Shown here: positions 5,949 to 13,373 of the stretch, one piece after another
Layout of the letters: every line of letters starts with the position of its first letter
How positions within the stretch are numbered: position 1 is the stretch's first letter
Assembly: GCA_946055175.1 (NCBI GenBank)
Contig: CAMGET010000007.1
Coordinates: 1-13,549 of the forward strand
Length of the DNA: 13,549 bases
Reading direction: 5' to 3'
DNA from: an uncultured Roseburia sp.
GTDB lineage: Bacteria > Bacillota > Clostridia > Lachnospirales > Lachnospiraceae
Position numbers and translations under genes: made by a program
Notes under the pieces: model-generated
The model's input: the letters and a program-made list of their open reading frames with translations, nothing else
What the model was told of the DNA's origin: nothing
The model's database searches: none

Positions 5949-8171
5949 ATGGAAAAACAGAAAATACTCTACGAAAGCGGAAACGAGCTGGCTGCTTATG
6001 CTGCTAAGCAGATTAATTATCATGTAATGGGATATTACCCGATTACTCCCTCCACACAAATTGCAGAAAACTTAGACAGCATGCGGGCGGAAGGTCTTTG
6101 CGATACTGTGCTCATTGCTGCGGAAGGAGAGCATAGCGCAGCAGGCATCTGCTATGGCGCTTCTGCTGCCGGCGGACGTGTGTTTAATGCCACCAGTGCG
6201 AATGGACTGCTTTACGCATTGGAACAATTTCCGGTGCAGTCCGGCACACGTTTTCCTATGGTAATGAATGTGGCATGCCGAACCGTATCGGGCCCTCTTT
6301 GTATCAAAGGTGACCATAGCGACATTATGTATCTTTTGAATGCAGGCTGGATTATTTTGTTTGCATATACACCACAAATGGTTTATGACTTTAATATCTT
6401 AGGCCTGAAGCTGGCTGAAAAAGTGAATCTCCCGGTAGCAATTGCATTTGACGGTTTTTTTACCAGCCACCAGAAGCAAAAATGCGAGGTTTTTGAAGAG
6501 GACACTGTTGTGCAGACGTTTATTGGTGAAAAACATGCCGCTTATTCTCTGTTGAATTTAGAGGAACCGATTACTATTGGCTCCTATATGAATGAACCGG
6601 ATGTGATGAACAACCGCTATCAGCTGCACCTTGCCATGGATACCGCACGAAACATTCTTCCTTCTCTTTTCGCAGAGTATGCTGCGTTATCCGGTCGAGC
6701 CTATGCTCCAATCGAAGGCTATAAACAGGAGGATGCAGAAGTCATTCTGGTCCTTTTGGGCTCTGCCTTTAACACAGCAAAAGAAGCTGTGGACCTCCTT
6801 CGCGAGGAAGACATCAAAGCCGGTGCCGTAACCTTAACTGCCTTACGACCTTTCCCGAAAACCCTGATTAATTATTTCCCTTCTGCGAAAATTATTATTG
6901 TCTGCGACCGCCAGGACAGTTATGGCGCAGAGGGTGGCAACTTATCCATCGAGGTCCGTTCTGCTATTTACCGCAAAACCCGTGCTCATGTATTGACACG
7001 AATTTATGGACTGGGCGGCAAGGATTTCTTTGTAGAAGATATTATCGCGATGGTAAAAGATGCCTTGCTCCCGCGGGCTGCTGTCTTTGCCTACTACGGT
7101 ATCACAGAAGGGTCGGACGGGGAAAAACAGCCAACGTATTTCGCTCCGCTTACTGAGGAAGAACAATCACCCGGTATTACGGTCTGCAATTATGATGGCG
7201 AAGCAAAAAAGATGATTGTCACAGGCGGCAAACTTGCCGATACCACTGCAATGCCAATACGTATTGCCCCGGGACATGGCGCCTGCCCCGGCTGCGGTAT
7301 CCCTGTGAACTTAAATCTATTATTAAAGGGGATTGAAGGAAATGTTGTGGTTTTATTTCAGACGGGCTGTGGTATGATTATCACGACCGGTTATCCGAAA
7401 ACAGCCTTTCGCATTCCCTATATCCACAATCTTTTTCAAAATGGCGCCGCTACCTTAAGCGGTGTGGAAGCTGTATACAACGAGCTGAAACGACGTGGCG
7501 AATATCCGGAAGGCGATATTACATTTCTGATGATTAGCGGTGACGGCGGTATGGATATCGGAATGGGTTCTGCTATCGGTACTGCCCTTCGAAGCCAGCA
7601 TGTCATTTTATTTGAATACGATAACGGCGGCTATATGAATACCGGTTATCAGCTATCTTATTCTACTCCTTTAGGTGCGCGAAGTTCCACTTCCCACCTT
7701 GGAAAGGCTCAGTATGGCAAGACATTTTTTCATAAGGATACACCTGAAATCATGGCAGCCACTCACATCCCTTACGTTGCTACTGTGGCAGAATCTAACC
7801 CTGCTGACTTTATTAAAAAGGCTGCAAAAGCCGCTGCGTATTCGAGAGACTTCGGAACTGCCTATATCAAGGCACTCTCCGCCTGTCCTTTAAACTGGAG
7901 CGACAAGCCAAACCTGGAGCGTAACGTGATTGCTGCCGCGGTAGACTGCTGCTATTTCCCTCTCTATGAAGTAGAGCAGGGGATTACGACCCTAAACTAT
8001 GACCCGTCTGTAAAAAACAAAAAGATTCCTGTTACGGACTGGCTTGCCATGATGGGACGGACCAAGCACCTGGCCAAAGCAGAGTATGCTTCCATAGCAG
8101 CAGAGATTCAGGCAGAAGTAGACCGTCGTTTTGAGCGCTTAAAAGCAAGAGCAAATCATCCTTTGCTTTAA
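5949..8171 (+). CDS. 2-oxoacid:ferredoxin oxidoreductase, fused alpha + beta (TPP-binding) subunit
   Basis: This 740-residue protein completes the enzyme that oxidatively decarboxylates a 2-oxoacid to acyl-CoA and CO2, reducing ferredoxin. The alpha part (about 1-390) has GYYPITPST (P31-I32-T33-P34), AAEGEHSAAGICYGASAAG, GDHSD and AFDGFFTSH, then a transketolase C-like domain (VILVLLGSAFNTAKEAVDLL). The beta part (about 435-740) binds TPP/Mg through G531-D532-G533 and D558-N559 with YMNTG. It retains four cysteines placed as the proximal [4Fe-4S] ligands (C446 and C449 in CPGCG, C474, C646). WPLYE/P-V-yl-like ends appear as FPLYEVEQG and IPVTDWLAMMGR. I chose the ATG at 5949 (AAAGG upstream); a GTG at 5901 overlaps the previous gene and has no ribosome binding site. 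The stop is followed by 69 bp and the hydrolase gene. Confidence 0.93.
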   Translation: MEKQKILYESGNELAAYAAKQINYHVMGYYPITPSTQIAENLDSMRAEGLCDTVLIAAEGEHSAAGICYGASAAGGRVFNATSANGLLYALEQFPVQSGTRFPMVMNVACRTVSGPLCIKGDHSDIMYLLNAGWIILFAYTPQMVYDFNILGLKLAEKVNLPVAIAFDGFFTSHQKQKCEVFEEDTVVQTFIGEKHAAYSLLNLEEPITIGSYMNEPDVMNNRYQLHLAMDTARNILPSLFAEYAALSGRAYAPIEGYKQEDAEVILVLLGSAFNTAKEAVDLLREEDIKAGAVTLTALRPFPKTLINYFPSAKIIIVCDRQDSYGAEGGNLSIEVRSAIYRKTRAHVLTRIYGLGGKDFFVEDIIAMVKDALLPRAAVFAYYGITEGSDGEKQPTYFAPLTEEEQSPGITVCNYDGEAKKMIVTGGKLADTTAMPIRIAPGHGACPGCGIPVNLNLLLKGIEGNVVVLFQTGCGMIITTGYPKTAFRIPYIHNLFQNGAATLSGVEAVYNELKRRGEYPEGDITFLMISGDGGMDIGMGSAIGTALRSQHVILFEYDNGGYMNTGYQLSYSTPLGARSSTSHLGKAQYGKTFFHKDTPEIMAATHIPYVATVAESNPADFIKKAAKAAAYSRDFGTAYIKALSACPLNWSDKPNLERNVIAAAVDCCYFPLYEVEQGITTLNYDPSVKNKKIPVTDWLAMMGRTKHLAKAEYASIAAEIQAEVDRRFERLKARANHPLL

Positions 8172-8200
8172 AGAAAAAACTGGAATAATGTGCTTACTTT

Positions 8201-8209
8201 TGATATAAT
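8201..8209 (+). promoter_or_regulatory. Extended -10 promoter of the MBL-fold hydrolase gene
   Basis: TGATATAAT is a perfect extended -10 (TGnTATAAT), 31 nt before the ATG at 8241. The -35 position (TGGAAT, 8181-8186, 17-nt spacing) is weak, as is usual for extended -10 promoters. A second TATAAT (8215-8220) lies 5 nt further on with a poorer -35. The hydrolase can thus be expressed independently of the oxidoreductase. Confidence 0.65.
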
Positions 8210-8240
8210 CACCTTATAATGATGTATAGGGGATGAAGTA

Positions 8241-9263
8241 ATGCAAAAACAAATAACAGAGCGGCTTCCCGGTATTTACGAGATTAAGCTTTTTCAGGAC
8301 AACCACGAAATTCGTATCTTTCTGGTTGCCGGGAACAGCGGTCAACGGAGCCTGCTTATCGACACTTGTTTTCAATCAGATGAAAACAAGGAAATACTGA
8401 ATCAGGTATTAGGGGAATTACACATTGCATATCAGGATTTGGATATTTTTCTGACACACAAGCACCATGACCATACGGGTTTAGCATCCTACTGTTCCGC
8501 ACAGGGCGCAACCATTTATATGAACCCGGTTGAAGACCGCCACCCATATGACTGCCTTTATTACAGTCAGGGCGCTAAGTCTATGGAAGAACAAGAGAAG
8601 GTATTAAACCGAGTAGGAGTTACCGCAGAACGTACTCCGGCTCTTTGGAACTGCTTTAAAGAATTTAATGTATATTATCAAAATACCGATGAGTCTGCCA
8701 TGAAAACAGTTACTTTTCCATATACCCCGATTGGACGTGGACAGTTGCTTTCCTATGGCGAATACACGTTTCAGGTGATTTCTCTGGCAGGACATACCTT
8801 AGGACAACTGGGCTTATATGATCAGCGGCATCAGATTGTATTTTCCGCTGACCATGTTCTTGCAAACACCATGCCGGTTGTCGGTACAAGCTATATAAAC
8901 GAACATCTTCTGGATTATTATTTTAAATCCTTAGATCAGTTTAAAATACAGTATCATACCTGTACCATATTTCCTGCTCATGGTGACAGTTTTAAAAATC
9001 CATCGCCATTGGCTTCGAATATCACAGCCGCCTATCGCAAAAAGCTGCTTGAAATTCAACATCTTTTGATGAATAGTGCCGAAGCGGTAACGGTACAGGA
9101 GGTTGCGTTCCGTATTTACGGCGTTTACAACCTTCCAACAGATGTGAATGGCTTTCTCAAGATGAAGTCCATTCTGTCCAGAACATTTTCCTGTCTGGAA
9201 TATCTGTATGACCAGAAATATTGTGACCGTATGGAAAAGGATAGTATGCTGTTTTACCGATAG
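8241..9263 (+). CDS. Metallo-beta-lactamase-fold hydrolase with C-terminal winged helix
   Basis: This 340-residue cytoplasmic hydrolase has a two-metal site. The ligand set is complete: H73-K-H75-H-D77-H78 (THKHHDHTG), H185 (LAGHTLGQ), D204 (FSADHV) and H247 (FPAHGD). Residues about 10-255 form the MBL core. Residues about 145-170 carry an insertion before the third motif. Residues about 270-335 (AVTVQEVAFRIYG...LSRTFSCLEYLYDQKYCDR) look like the winged-helix tail found in LACTB2-like and other clostridial members. The family includes thioesterases, glyoxalases and ribonucleases, so the substrate is open; an acyl-CoA or thioester role beside a CoA-acylating oxidoreductase is only a guess. The ATG at 8241 has AGGGG 9 nt upstream. 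Its own promoter precedes it and a bidirectional terminator follows 30 nt after the stop. Confidence 0.9.
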   Translation: MQKQITERLPGIYEIKLFQDNHEIRIFLVAGNSGQRSLLIDTCFQSDENKEILNQVLGELHIAYQDLDIFLTHKHHDHTGLASYCSAQGATIYMNPVEDRHPYDCLYYSQGAKSMEEQEKVLNRVGVTAERTPALWNCFKEFNVYYQNTDESAMKTVTFPYTPIGRGQLLSYGEYTFQVISLAGHTLGQLGLYDQRHQIVFSADHVLANTMPVVGTSYINEHLLDYYFKSLDQFKIQYHTCTIFPAHGDSFKNPSPLASNITAAYRKKLLEIQHLLMNSAEAVTVQEVAFRIYGVYNLPTDVNGFLKMKSILSRTFSCLEYLYDQKYCDRMEKDSMLFYR

Positions 9264-9293
9264 TATTCGTCATTTGTACACAAAGATGCAAAA

Positions 9294-9339
9294 ACCGGGG
9301 CCTGTTATAGATTTTCGTAACATGCTCCGGTTCTTTTTC
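9294..9339. terminator. Bidirectional intrinsic terminator between convergent genes
   Basis: Arms 9294-9307 (ACCGGGGCCTGTTA) and 9318-9331 (TAACATGCTCCGGT) form a 14-bp stem with one G-U pair and one mismatch around a 10-nt loop. TTCTTTTTC follows on the plus strand, and a five-residue T run follows on the minus strand (complement of 9290-9294). It serves the hydrolase gene and the MATE-CapA gene; its plus-strand T tract touches the stop codon of the latter. Confidence 0.88.
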
Positions 9340-11858
9340 TATTCTTCTGTTTCTTGTAAACCTGCTTTTTCTCTTACAATTCCGTCCTCATCGATTTCTA
9401 TATTTATCGAAATACTTTCCATAAATTCATAGATTCTCTGCTTTTCGCTTTCGTCCACCCAGTTTGTCGTGGCATTTGTCTGAATGGCTGGTATCATTTT
9501 TACCTCCAGACAATCCTCGTTGTCATTTCCGGAAAAATGCAGCTCCACCAGCATCGAATCTAATGTTTTATCATTAAACCAGTAGTTTCCGAGACTATAT
9601 ACAATCGGTTTTCCATCGTAATATTCCATTCCTTGCAGACAGTGAGAATGGGCTCCGATAATCACATCGGCACCTGCGTCCAGATACTCTTTTCCGGTAC
9701 TCAGCTGAACCTTTTCCAAGTCATAGCTATATTCTGTTCCCCAATGAACCATGGCAATGACAAAATCTGCATTTGCATCTGCCTCACGAATACACTCTAA
9801 AAACAGCTCTGTATCATAGCAACGAAGAATTCCCGGTTCTGTCTCTGTCGCCTGCGGTGTCATCTTATTCTTTTCCGCACGGGAAGCACCGACAAACGCT
9901 ACTGTTTTATCATCCAGTGTAACATACACCGGAGCCATCGCTTCTTCCAAATTACGACCTGCGCCAAAATATGTAATGCCTGCGCCTTCCAAAATATCAA
10001 AAGTGTCCAACAGTGCCTGCTTTCCATAGTCGTATACATGATTATTTGCCAAAGTAACAAGGTCTACGCCCATCTCCTGCAATACACTGACACGCTTTGG
10101 ATTTGCACGGAACGTATACATTTTTCCTTCCATTGGCGAACCATTTGTACTATAAGTAAATTCATTGTTCAGGCACATCAAGTCCGCGCTCTGCATGATA
10201 TTAAGCAGTTCCGGTGAAATGCATTTTGAAAGATCTCCATCTGACGCATTAAGCTGTGCTGTTGTCACAGCATTTTCATCTAAACTGATGTCGCCGGCAA
10301 AGCAGATGGTGAAGTCATAAGCCCCTGTAATTTCCGGTTCTGGTTCGGTCTCTACTATCAGCTCTGTATTTTCCGTTATGTCATCCTCTATCGTCTGTTC
10401 TGTCACGGCTACGCTTTCTGTACCAAACTCACTATCATTTCTATCTACCACCACTGTCCCACAGCCAGACAATAAAATCGCAAATATTCCCAATGCTGCT
10501 ATGTTTTTAAATGTACATTTCAGCTTTTTTGTTCGGTACAGATAATATACAAAAAACAGCACCGCCGACAAAATCCAGGTAACCGGATAATTGAAAATGA
10601 CAACCTCCATCGTCGGATACATTCCTGCAATTACCGCAATCCAAAATACCCGAATTGCGCATACGCCTACGGTCGTAATCAGCATCGGTACAATCACATC
10701 ACCCATACCGCGCAGCGCGCCGGAATAGATTTCCGTAAAAGCAAACAGGAAATAAAATGGTGCAATTACAACTAACATTTTTGCACCTGTTTCTATGACT
10801 GCAGCATCGCTGCAGAAAATTCCAAACAATGGCTTTCTTGCTGCAATCAATAAAGCTGCCATCACTACAGAAACCACAATGTCCATCCATAAACAGATTC
10901 GAACGCTCTTTTTTACCCGGTCCATTTTACCTGCGCCATAATTTTGTCCCACAAATGTGGTGATTGAAATTCCAAGCGCACCGCTAATCATCCAGTAAAT
11001 CGCATCCAGTTTTCCATAAGCCGCCCATGCCGCAGTGGTGTTGGTTCCAAAGCTATTAATGGCTGACTGCACAATCATATTAGAGATATTATACATAGAA
11101 AACTGGATTCCGCTCGGCAAACCTAAAAAGAGTTCAGATTTTAACATGTGAAAATCTATCCGCATCTCGCGCAGAGAAAACCGGCACAAATCTTTTTCCC
11201 GAATTAACGCCTGCGTTACAAGTACCGTACTTACTGCCTGCGCAATTACTGTAGCTATCGCTACACCTGCCACACCAAGCCTAAATCCCATTACCATCAC
11301 GAGATCCAATACCACATTCAAAACGCAGCAGACCATCAGATAATAAAGTGGTCGCTTTGAATCACCAAGTGCCCGCAAAATACCGGATCCGGTATTATAA
11401 AGAAATACAAAAATAATTCCTCCAAAATAAATCCGCAGATATAAAACGGAGTCTTCCATCAACTCCGGCGCCGTATTCATCAGCTCTAACAATGCCGGGG
11501 ACACTACAATCCCCACAATCGCAAAAAAGATACTTCCCATAATGGAAAATGCATAAATGGTATGAATAGCTTTATTCAATTCCTCTTTTTTCCCCGCACC
11601 TAACATCTGGGATGCAATAATTCCGGCACCTGAAGTCAGTCCCATAAAAAAGTTTATGATTAATCCGGTGATTAACGCTGCAGAACCGCCAACTGCTGCC
11701 AACGCCTCTTTTCCTACCGCTCTTCCTAATACCAGTGCATCCACGGTATTATAAAGTTGCTGAAAAAATGAGCCTATCATAATCGGGAAGAAAAAGAGTA
11801 ACAGCTGTTTCCAGATGACCCCTTCTAAGATTCCGTTTTTTGTCTTTTGTTCATTCAT
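9339..11858 (-). CDS. MATE efflux transporter fused to CapA-type metallophosphatase domain
   Basis: This 839-residue fusion has two complete parts. Residues about 8-440 are a MATE exporter (NorM/DinF type, 12 TM, H+- or Na+-coupled drug/metabolite efflux), with LFFFPIMIGSFFQQLYNTVD, ALGDSKRPLYY and, in the second half, GALRGMGD. Residues 443-452 are basic (RTKKLKCTFK). Residues 452-466 are hydrophobic and end in a lipobox (LLSGC, C466). Residues about 470-512 are a Glu/Thr-rich linker. Residues about 515-800 are a CapA (PGA_cap) metallophosphatase domain with every family motif: FAGD (D523), LNNEF, LANNHVYDYG, VHWGTEY, GAHSH and YSLGNYWF. MATE C-termini are cytoplasmic, so segment 13 would place CapA outside the cell, where CapA proteins act in poly-gamma-glutamate or surface polymer handling. 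The ATG at 11858 has GGGGA 8 nt upstream; a TTG five codons earlier does not. It follows the aldehyde dehydrogenase by 19 bp (operon). No in-frame start exists at the junction. Confidence 0.93.
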   Translation of the reverse strand: MNEQKTKNGILEGVIWKQLLLFFFPIMIGSFFQQLYNTVDALVLGRAVGKEALAAVGGSAALITGLIINFFMGLTSGAGIIASQMLGAGKKEELNKAIHTIYAFSIMGSIFFAIVGIVVSPALLELMNTAPELMEDSVLYLRIYFGGIIFVFLYNTGSGILRALGDSKRPLYYLMVCCVLNVVLDLVMVMGFRLGVAGVAIATVIAQAVSTVLVTQALIREKDLCRFSLREMRIDFHMLKSELFLGLPSGIQFSMYNISNMIVQSAINSFGTNTTAAWAAYGKLDAIYWMISGALGISITTFVGQNYGAGKMDRVKKSVRICLWMDIVVSVVMAALLIAARKPLFGIFCSDAAVIETGAKMLVVIAPFYFLFAFTEIYSGALRGMGDVIVPMLITTVGVCAIRVFWIAVIAGMYPTMEVVIFNYPVTWILSAVLFFVYYLYRTKKLKCTFKNIAALGIFAILLSGCGTVVVDRNDSEFGTESVAVTEQTIEDDITENTELIVETEPEPEITGAYDFTICFAGDISLDENAVTTAQLNASDGDLSKCISPELLNIMQSADLMCLNNEFTYSTNGSPMEGKMYTFRANPKRVSVLQEMGVDLVTLANNHVYDYGKQALLDTFDILEGAGITYFGAGRNLEEAMAPVYVTLDDKTVAFVGASRAEKNKMTPQATETEPGILRCYDTELFLECIREADANADFVIAMVHWGTEYSYDLEKVQLSTGKEYLDAGADVIIGAHSHCLQGMEYYDGKPIVYSLGNYWFNDKTLDSMLVELHFSGNDNEDCLEVKMIPAIQTNATTNWVDESEKQRIYEFMESISINIEIDEDGIVREKAGLQETEE
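10461..10532 (-). other. Fusion junction: A_AAA_AAG heptamer and internal lipoprotein-like signal segment
   Basis: Codons T443-K444-K445 read ACA AAA AAG, placing the heptamer A AAA AAG (10530-10524) in the 0-frame phase used by known -1 frameshift sites such as dnaX. A -1 shift there would add five residues (AEMYI) and stop, giving a MATE-only protein of normal length. Immediately after comes KLKCTFK, a hydrophobic stretch and LSGC (Cys codon 10461-10463), which match the n-region, h-region and lipobox of a lipoprotein signal peptide. Both are sequence observations; use of either is unproven. No strong downstream hairpin or upstream Shine-Dalgarno-like stimulator is evident beyond an AAATGTACATTT palindrome. 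Confidence 0.35.
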
Positions 11859-11877
11859 GACACGATTCCCCAATCAT

Positions 11878-13245
11878 TTATTTTAATAGCTTTTTTATCA
11901 GTTTCCACTTATTTTCCTTGTGTGGCTGATAGCGTAGCGGCACATCTATCCAGGTCGCCTTATCCAAAATGCTTTTCTCATGTGTAAAGCACTCAAAACT
12001 CTTCCTTCCATGATAAGAACCCATCCCGCTGTTTCCTACACCGCCAAATCCCATCTCACCGGAAGTCAGATGCATTATCGTATCGTTGATACATCCACCA
12101 CCAAACGAAATATGATTCATAAAGCGTTTCTGTGTCTCTTTGTCTTCTGTAAACAGATAAAATGCCAGTGGTTTTTCCCTTTCTAAAATAAATGCTTCTG
12201 CCTCTTCCTGATTCTTATATGTCAGAACCGGGAGAATCGGTCCAAAAATTTCTTCCTGCATAACAGCGTCTTCTGCCGTTACATCAATCAGAACTGTCGG
12301 TGCAATCTGCAACGTATCCTCGTTTACTTCTCCGCCAAAAGCAATTTTTTCGTCCTTCATTAAGCCTTTTAGGCGCTCAAAGTGCTTTTTATTAACAATT
12401 TTTCCGTAATCCGGATTGGTTAATGGTTCTTTGGTGTACATCGAAATGATTTCTTTTTTTAATAAATCCACAAACTCATCCCGAATCTGTTCATCTATCA
12501 ATAAATAGTCCGGTGCCACGCAGGTTTGTCCACAATTAAGATACTTTCCAAACGCGATTCGTTTTGCTGCAATTTTTAAATTCGCATCCTTTGTAACCAC
12601 GCAAGGGCTCTTTCCACCAAGCTCTAAGGTAACCGGCGTCAGATGTGCCGCTGCTTTTTCCATTACCATCTTTCCGACTGTCACGCCTCCGGTGAAGAAA
12701 ATGTAGTCAAACCGCTGCTCTAAAAGCGCCGCATTTTCTTCCCTGCCGCCCTGCACCGTAATCACATACTCAGGCGGGAACGTCTCGCTTATGATATCTG
12801 CAATCACCTGCGAAGTAGCCGGTGCATAAGCCGATGGTTTTACCACACAGGTATTTCCTGCTGCAAGGGCCCCGATTAACGGCTCCATGGTCAGCATAAA
12901 CGGATAATTCCACGGTGACATCACAAGCACGACACCATACGGCTCTCTTATGGAATAGCTTTTTGCGATTGCATTTGTAAGCTCGGTCTTATAGTGTTTT
13001 TTCTTTGTCCATTTGCGGATATGCTTAAGCTGACAGCTTAGTTCCGCTAACGTCAAACCGACCTCGCACATGTAGCCTTCCATATCGCACTTACCCAGGT
13101 CCGCTTTTAATGCTTCCAAAATTTCCTGCTCGTGACCGGTAATCGCTGCCTGCAATTTTTTTAAATATTTGATACGTAATTCCACATCCAAGGTGGCATG
13201 GGTGCAAAAAAAGTCTCTCTGGTTATTTACGATAGCTTCTATCAT
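11878..13245 (-). CDS. Aldehyde dehydrogenase, ALDH3-like class
   Basis: This 455-residue NAD(P)+-dependent enzyme oxidises an aldehyde to its carboxylic acid. Its length, shorter than the usual ~490 of other ALDH classes, and its sequence place it in the ALDH3/YwdH-like group. Catalytic residues are intact: N113 (SPWNYP), K136 (VVKPSAY), E208 (LELGGKSP) and C242 (NCGQTCVAPDYLL). Other family motifs are FFTGG, EEIFGPILPV and GGVGNSGMGSYHGRKSFECFTHEKS. The basic tail (ENKWKLIKKLLK) resembles the amphipathic or membrane-associating C-terminus of some ALDH3 members, which favour medium- and long-chain aldehydes; that substrate range is inference. The ATG at 13245 has AGGA 7 nt upstream. An extended -10 promoter lies about 60 nt upstream. 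The MATE-CapA gene follows after 19 bp and shares the transcript, suggesting detoxification or surface-related co-expression. Confidence 0.95.
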   Translation of the reverse strand: MIEAIVNNQRDFFCTHATLDVELRIKYLKKLQAAITGHEQEILEALKADLGKCDMEGYMCEVGLTLAELSCQLKHIRKWTKKKHYKTELTNAIAKSYSIREPYGVVLVMSPWNYPFMLTMEPLIGALAAGNTCVVKPSAYAPATSQVIADIISETFPPEYVITVQGGREENAALLEQRFDYIFFTGGVTVGKMVMEKAAAHLTPVTLELGGKSPCVVTKDANLKIAAKRIAFGKYLNCGQTCVAPDYLLIDEQIRDEFVDLLKKEIISMYTKEPLTNPDYGKIVNKKHFERLKGLMKDEKIAFGGEVNEDTLQIAPTVLIDVTAEDAVMQEEIFGPILPVLTYKNQEEAEAFILEREKPLAFYLFTEDKETQKRFMNHISFGGGCINDTIMHLTSGEMGFGGVGNSGMGSYHGRKSFECFTHEKSILDKATWIDVPLRYQPHKENKWKLIKKLLK

Positions 13246-13288
13246 TTTTACTTCCTATCTCCTTCTTATACAACTACCCTTTGAACTT

Positions 13289-13308
13289 CTTCCTATTACT
13301 TCCTATTA
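13289..13308. repeat. Tandem 10-bp direct repeat in the ALDH leader
   Basis: CTTCCTATTA occurs twice back to back (13289-13298 and 13299-13308), the second copy running into the -10 box of the minus-strand promoter. A third partial copy, CTTCCTAT (13251-13258), contains the aldehyde dehydrogenase ribosome binding site. On the transcript this gives AATAGGAAG-type repeats, possibly a regulator or ribosome-interacting site, or simple slippage. Confidence 0.5.
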
Positions 13309-13313
13309 TAGCA
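13305..13313 (-). promoter_or_regulatory. Extended -10 promoter of the ALDH / MATE-CapA operon
   Basis: On the minus strand TGCTATAAT (13313-13305) is a perfect extended -10 element, with a weak -35 (GTGGAA) 17 nt upstream. The ATG is 59 nt downstream of the -10. It sits 60 bp after the stop codon of the preceding gene, in a 128-bp intergenic region that shows no other clear signal. Confidence 0.7.
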
Positions 13314-13373
13314 AGCACTTTTTCTTTTTCCACCATATTTTTATATTTCCGACTATTGCCCTGTTTTTAGCAT

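Noticed and set aside
11859..11873. TTG start five codons upstream for the MATE-CapA gene
   Set aside because: The TTG lies within the ribosome binding site region that serves the ATG at 11858 (GGGGA, 8-nt spacing).
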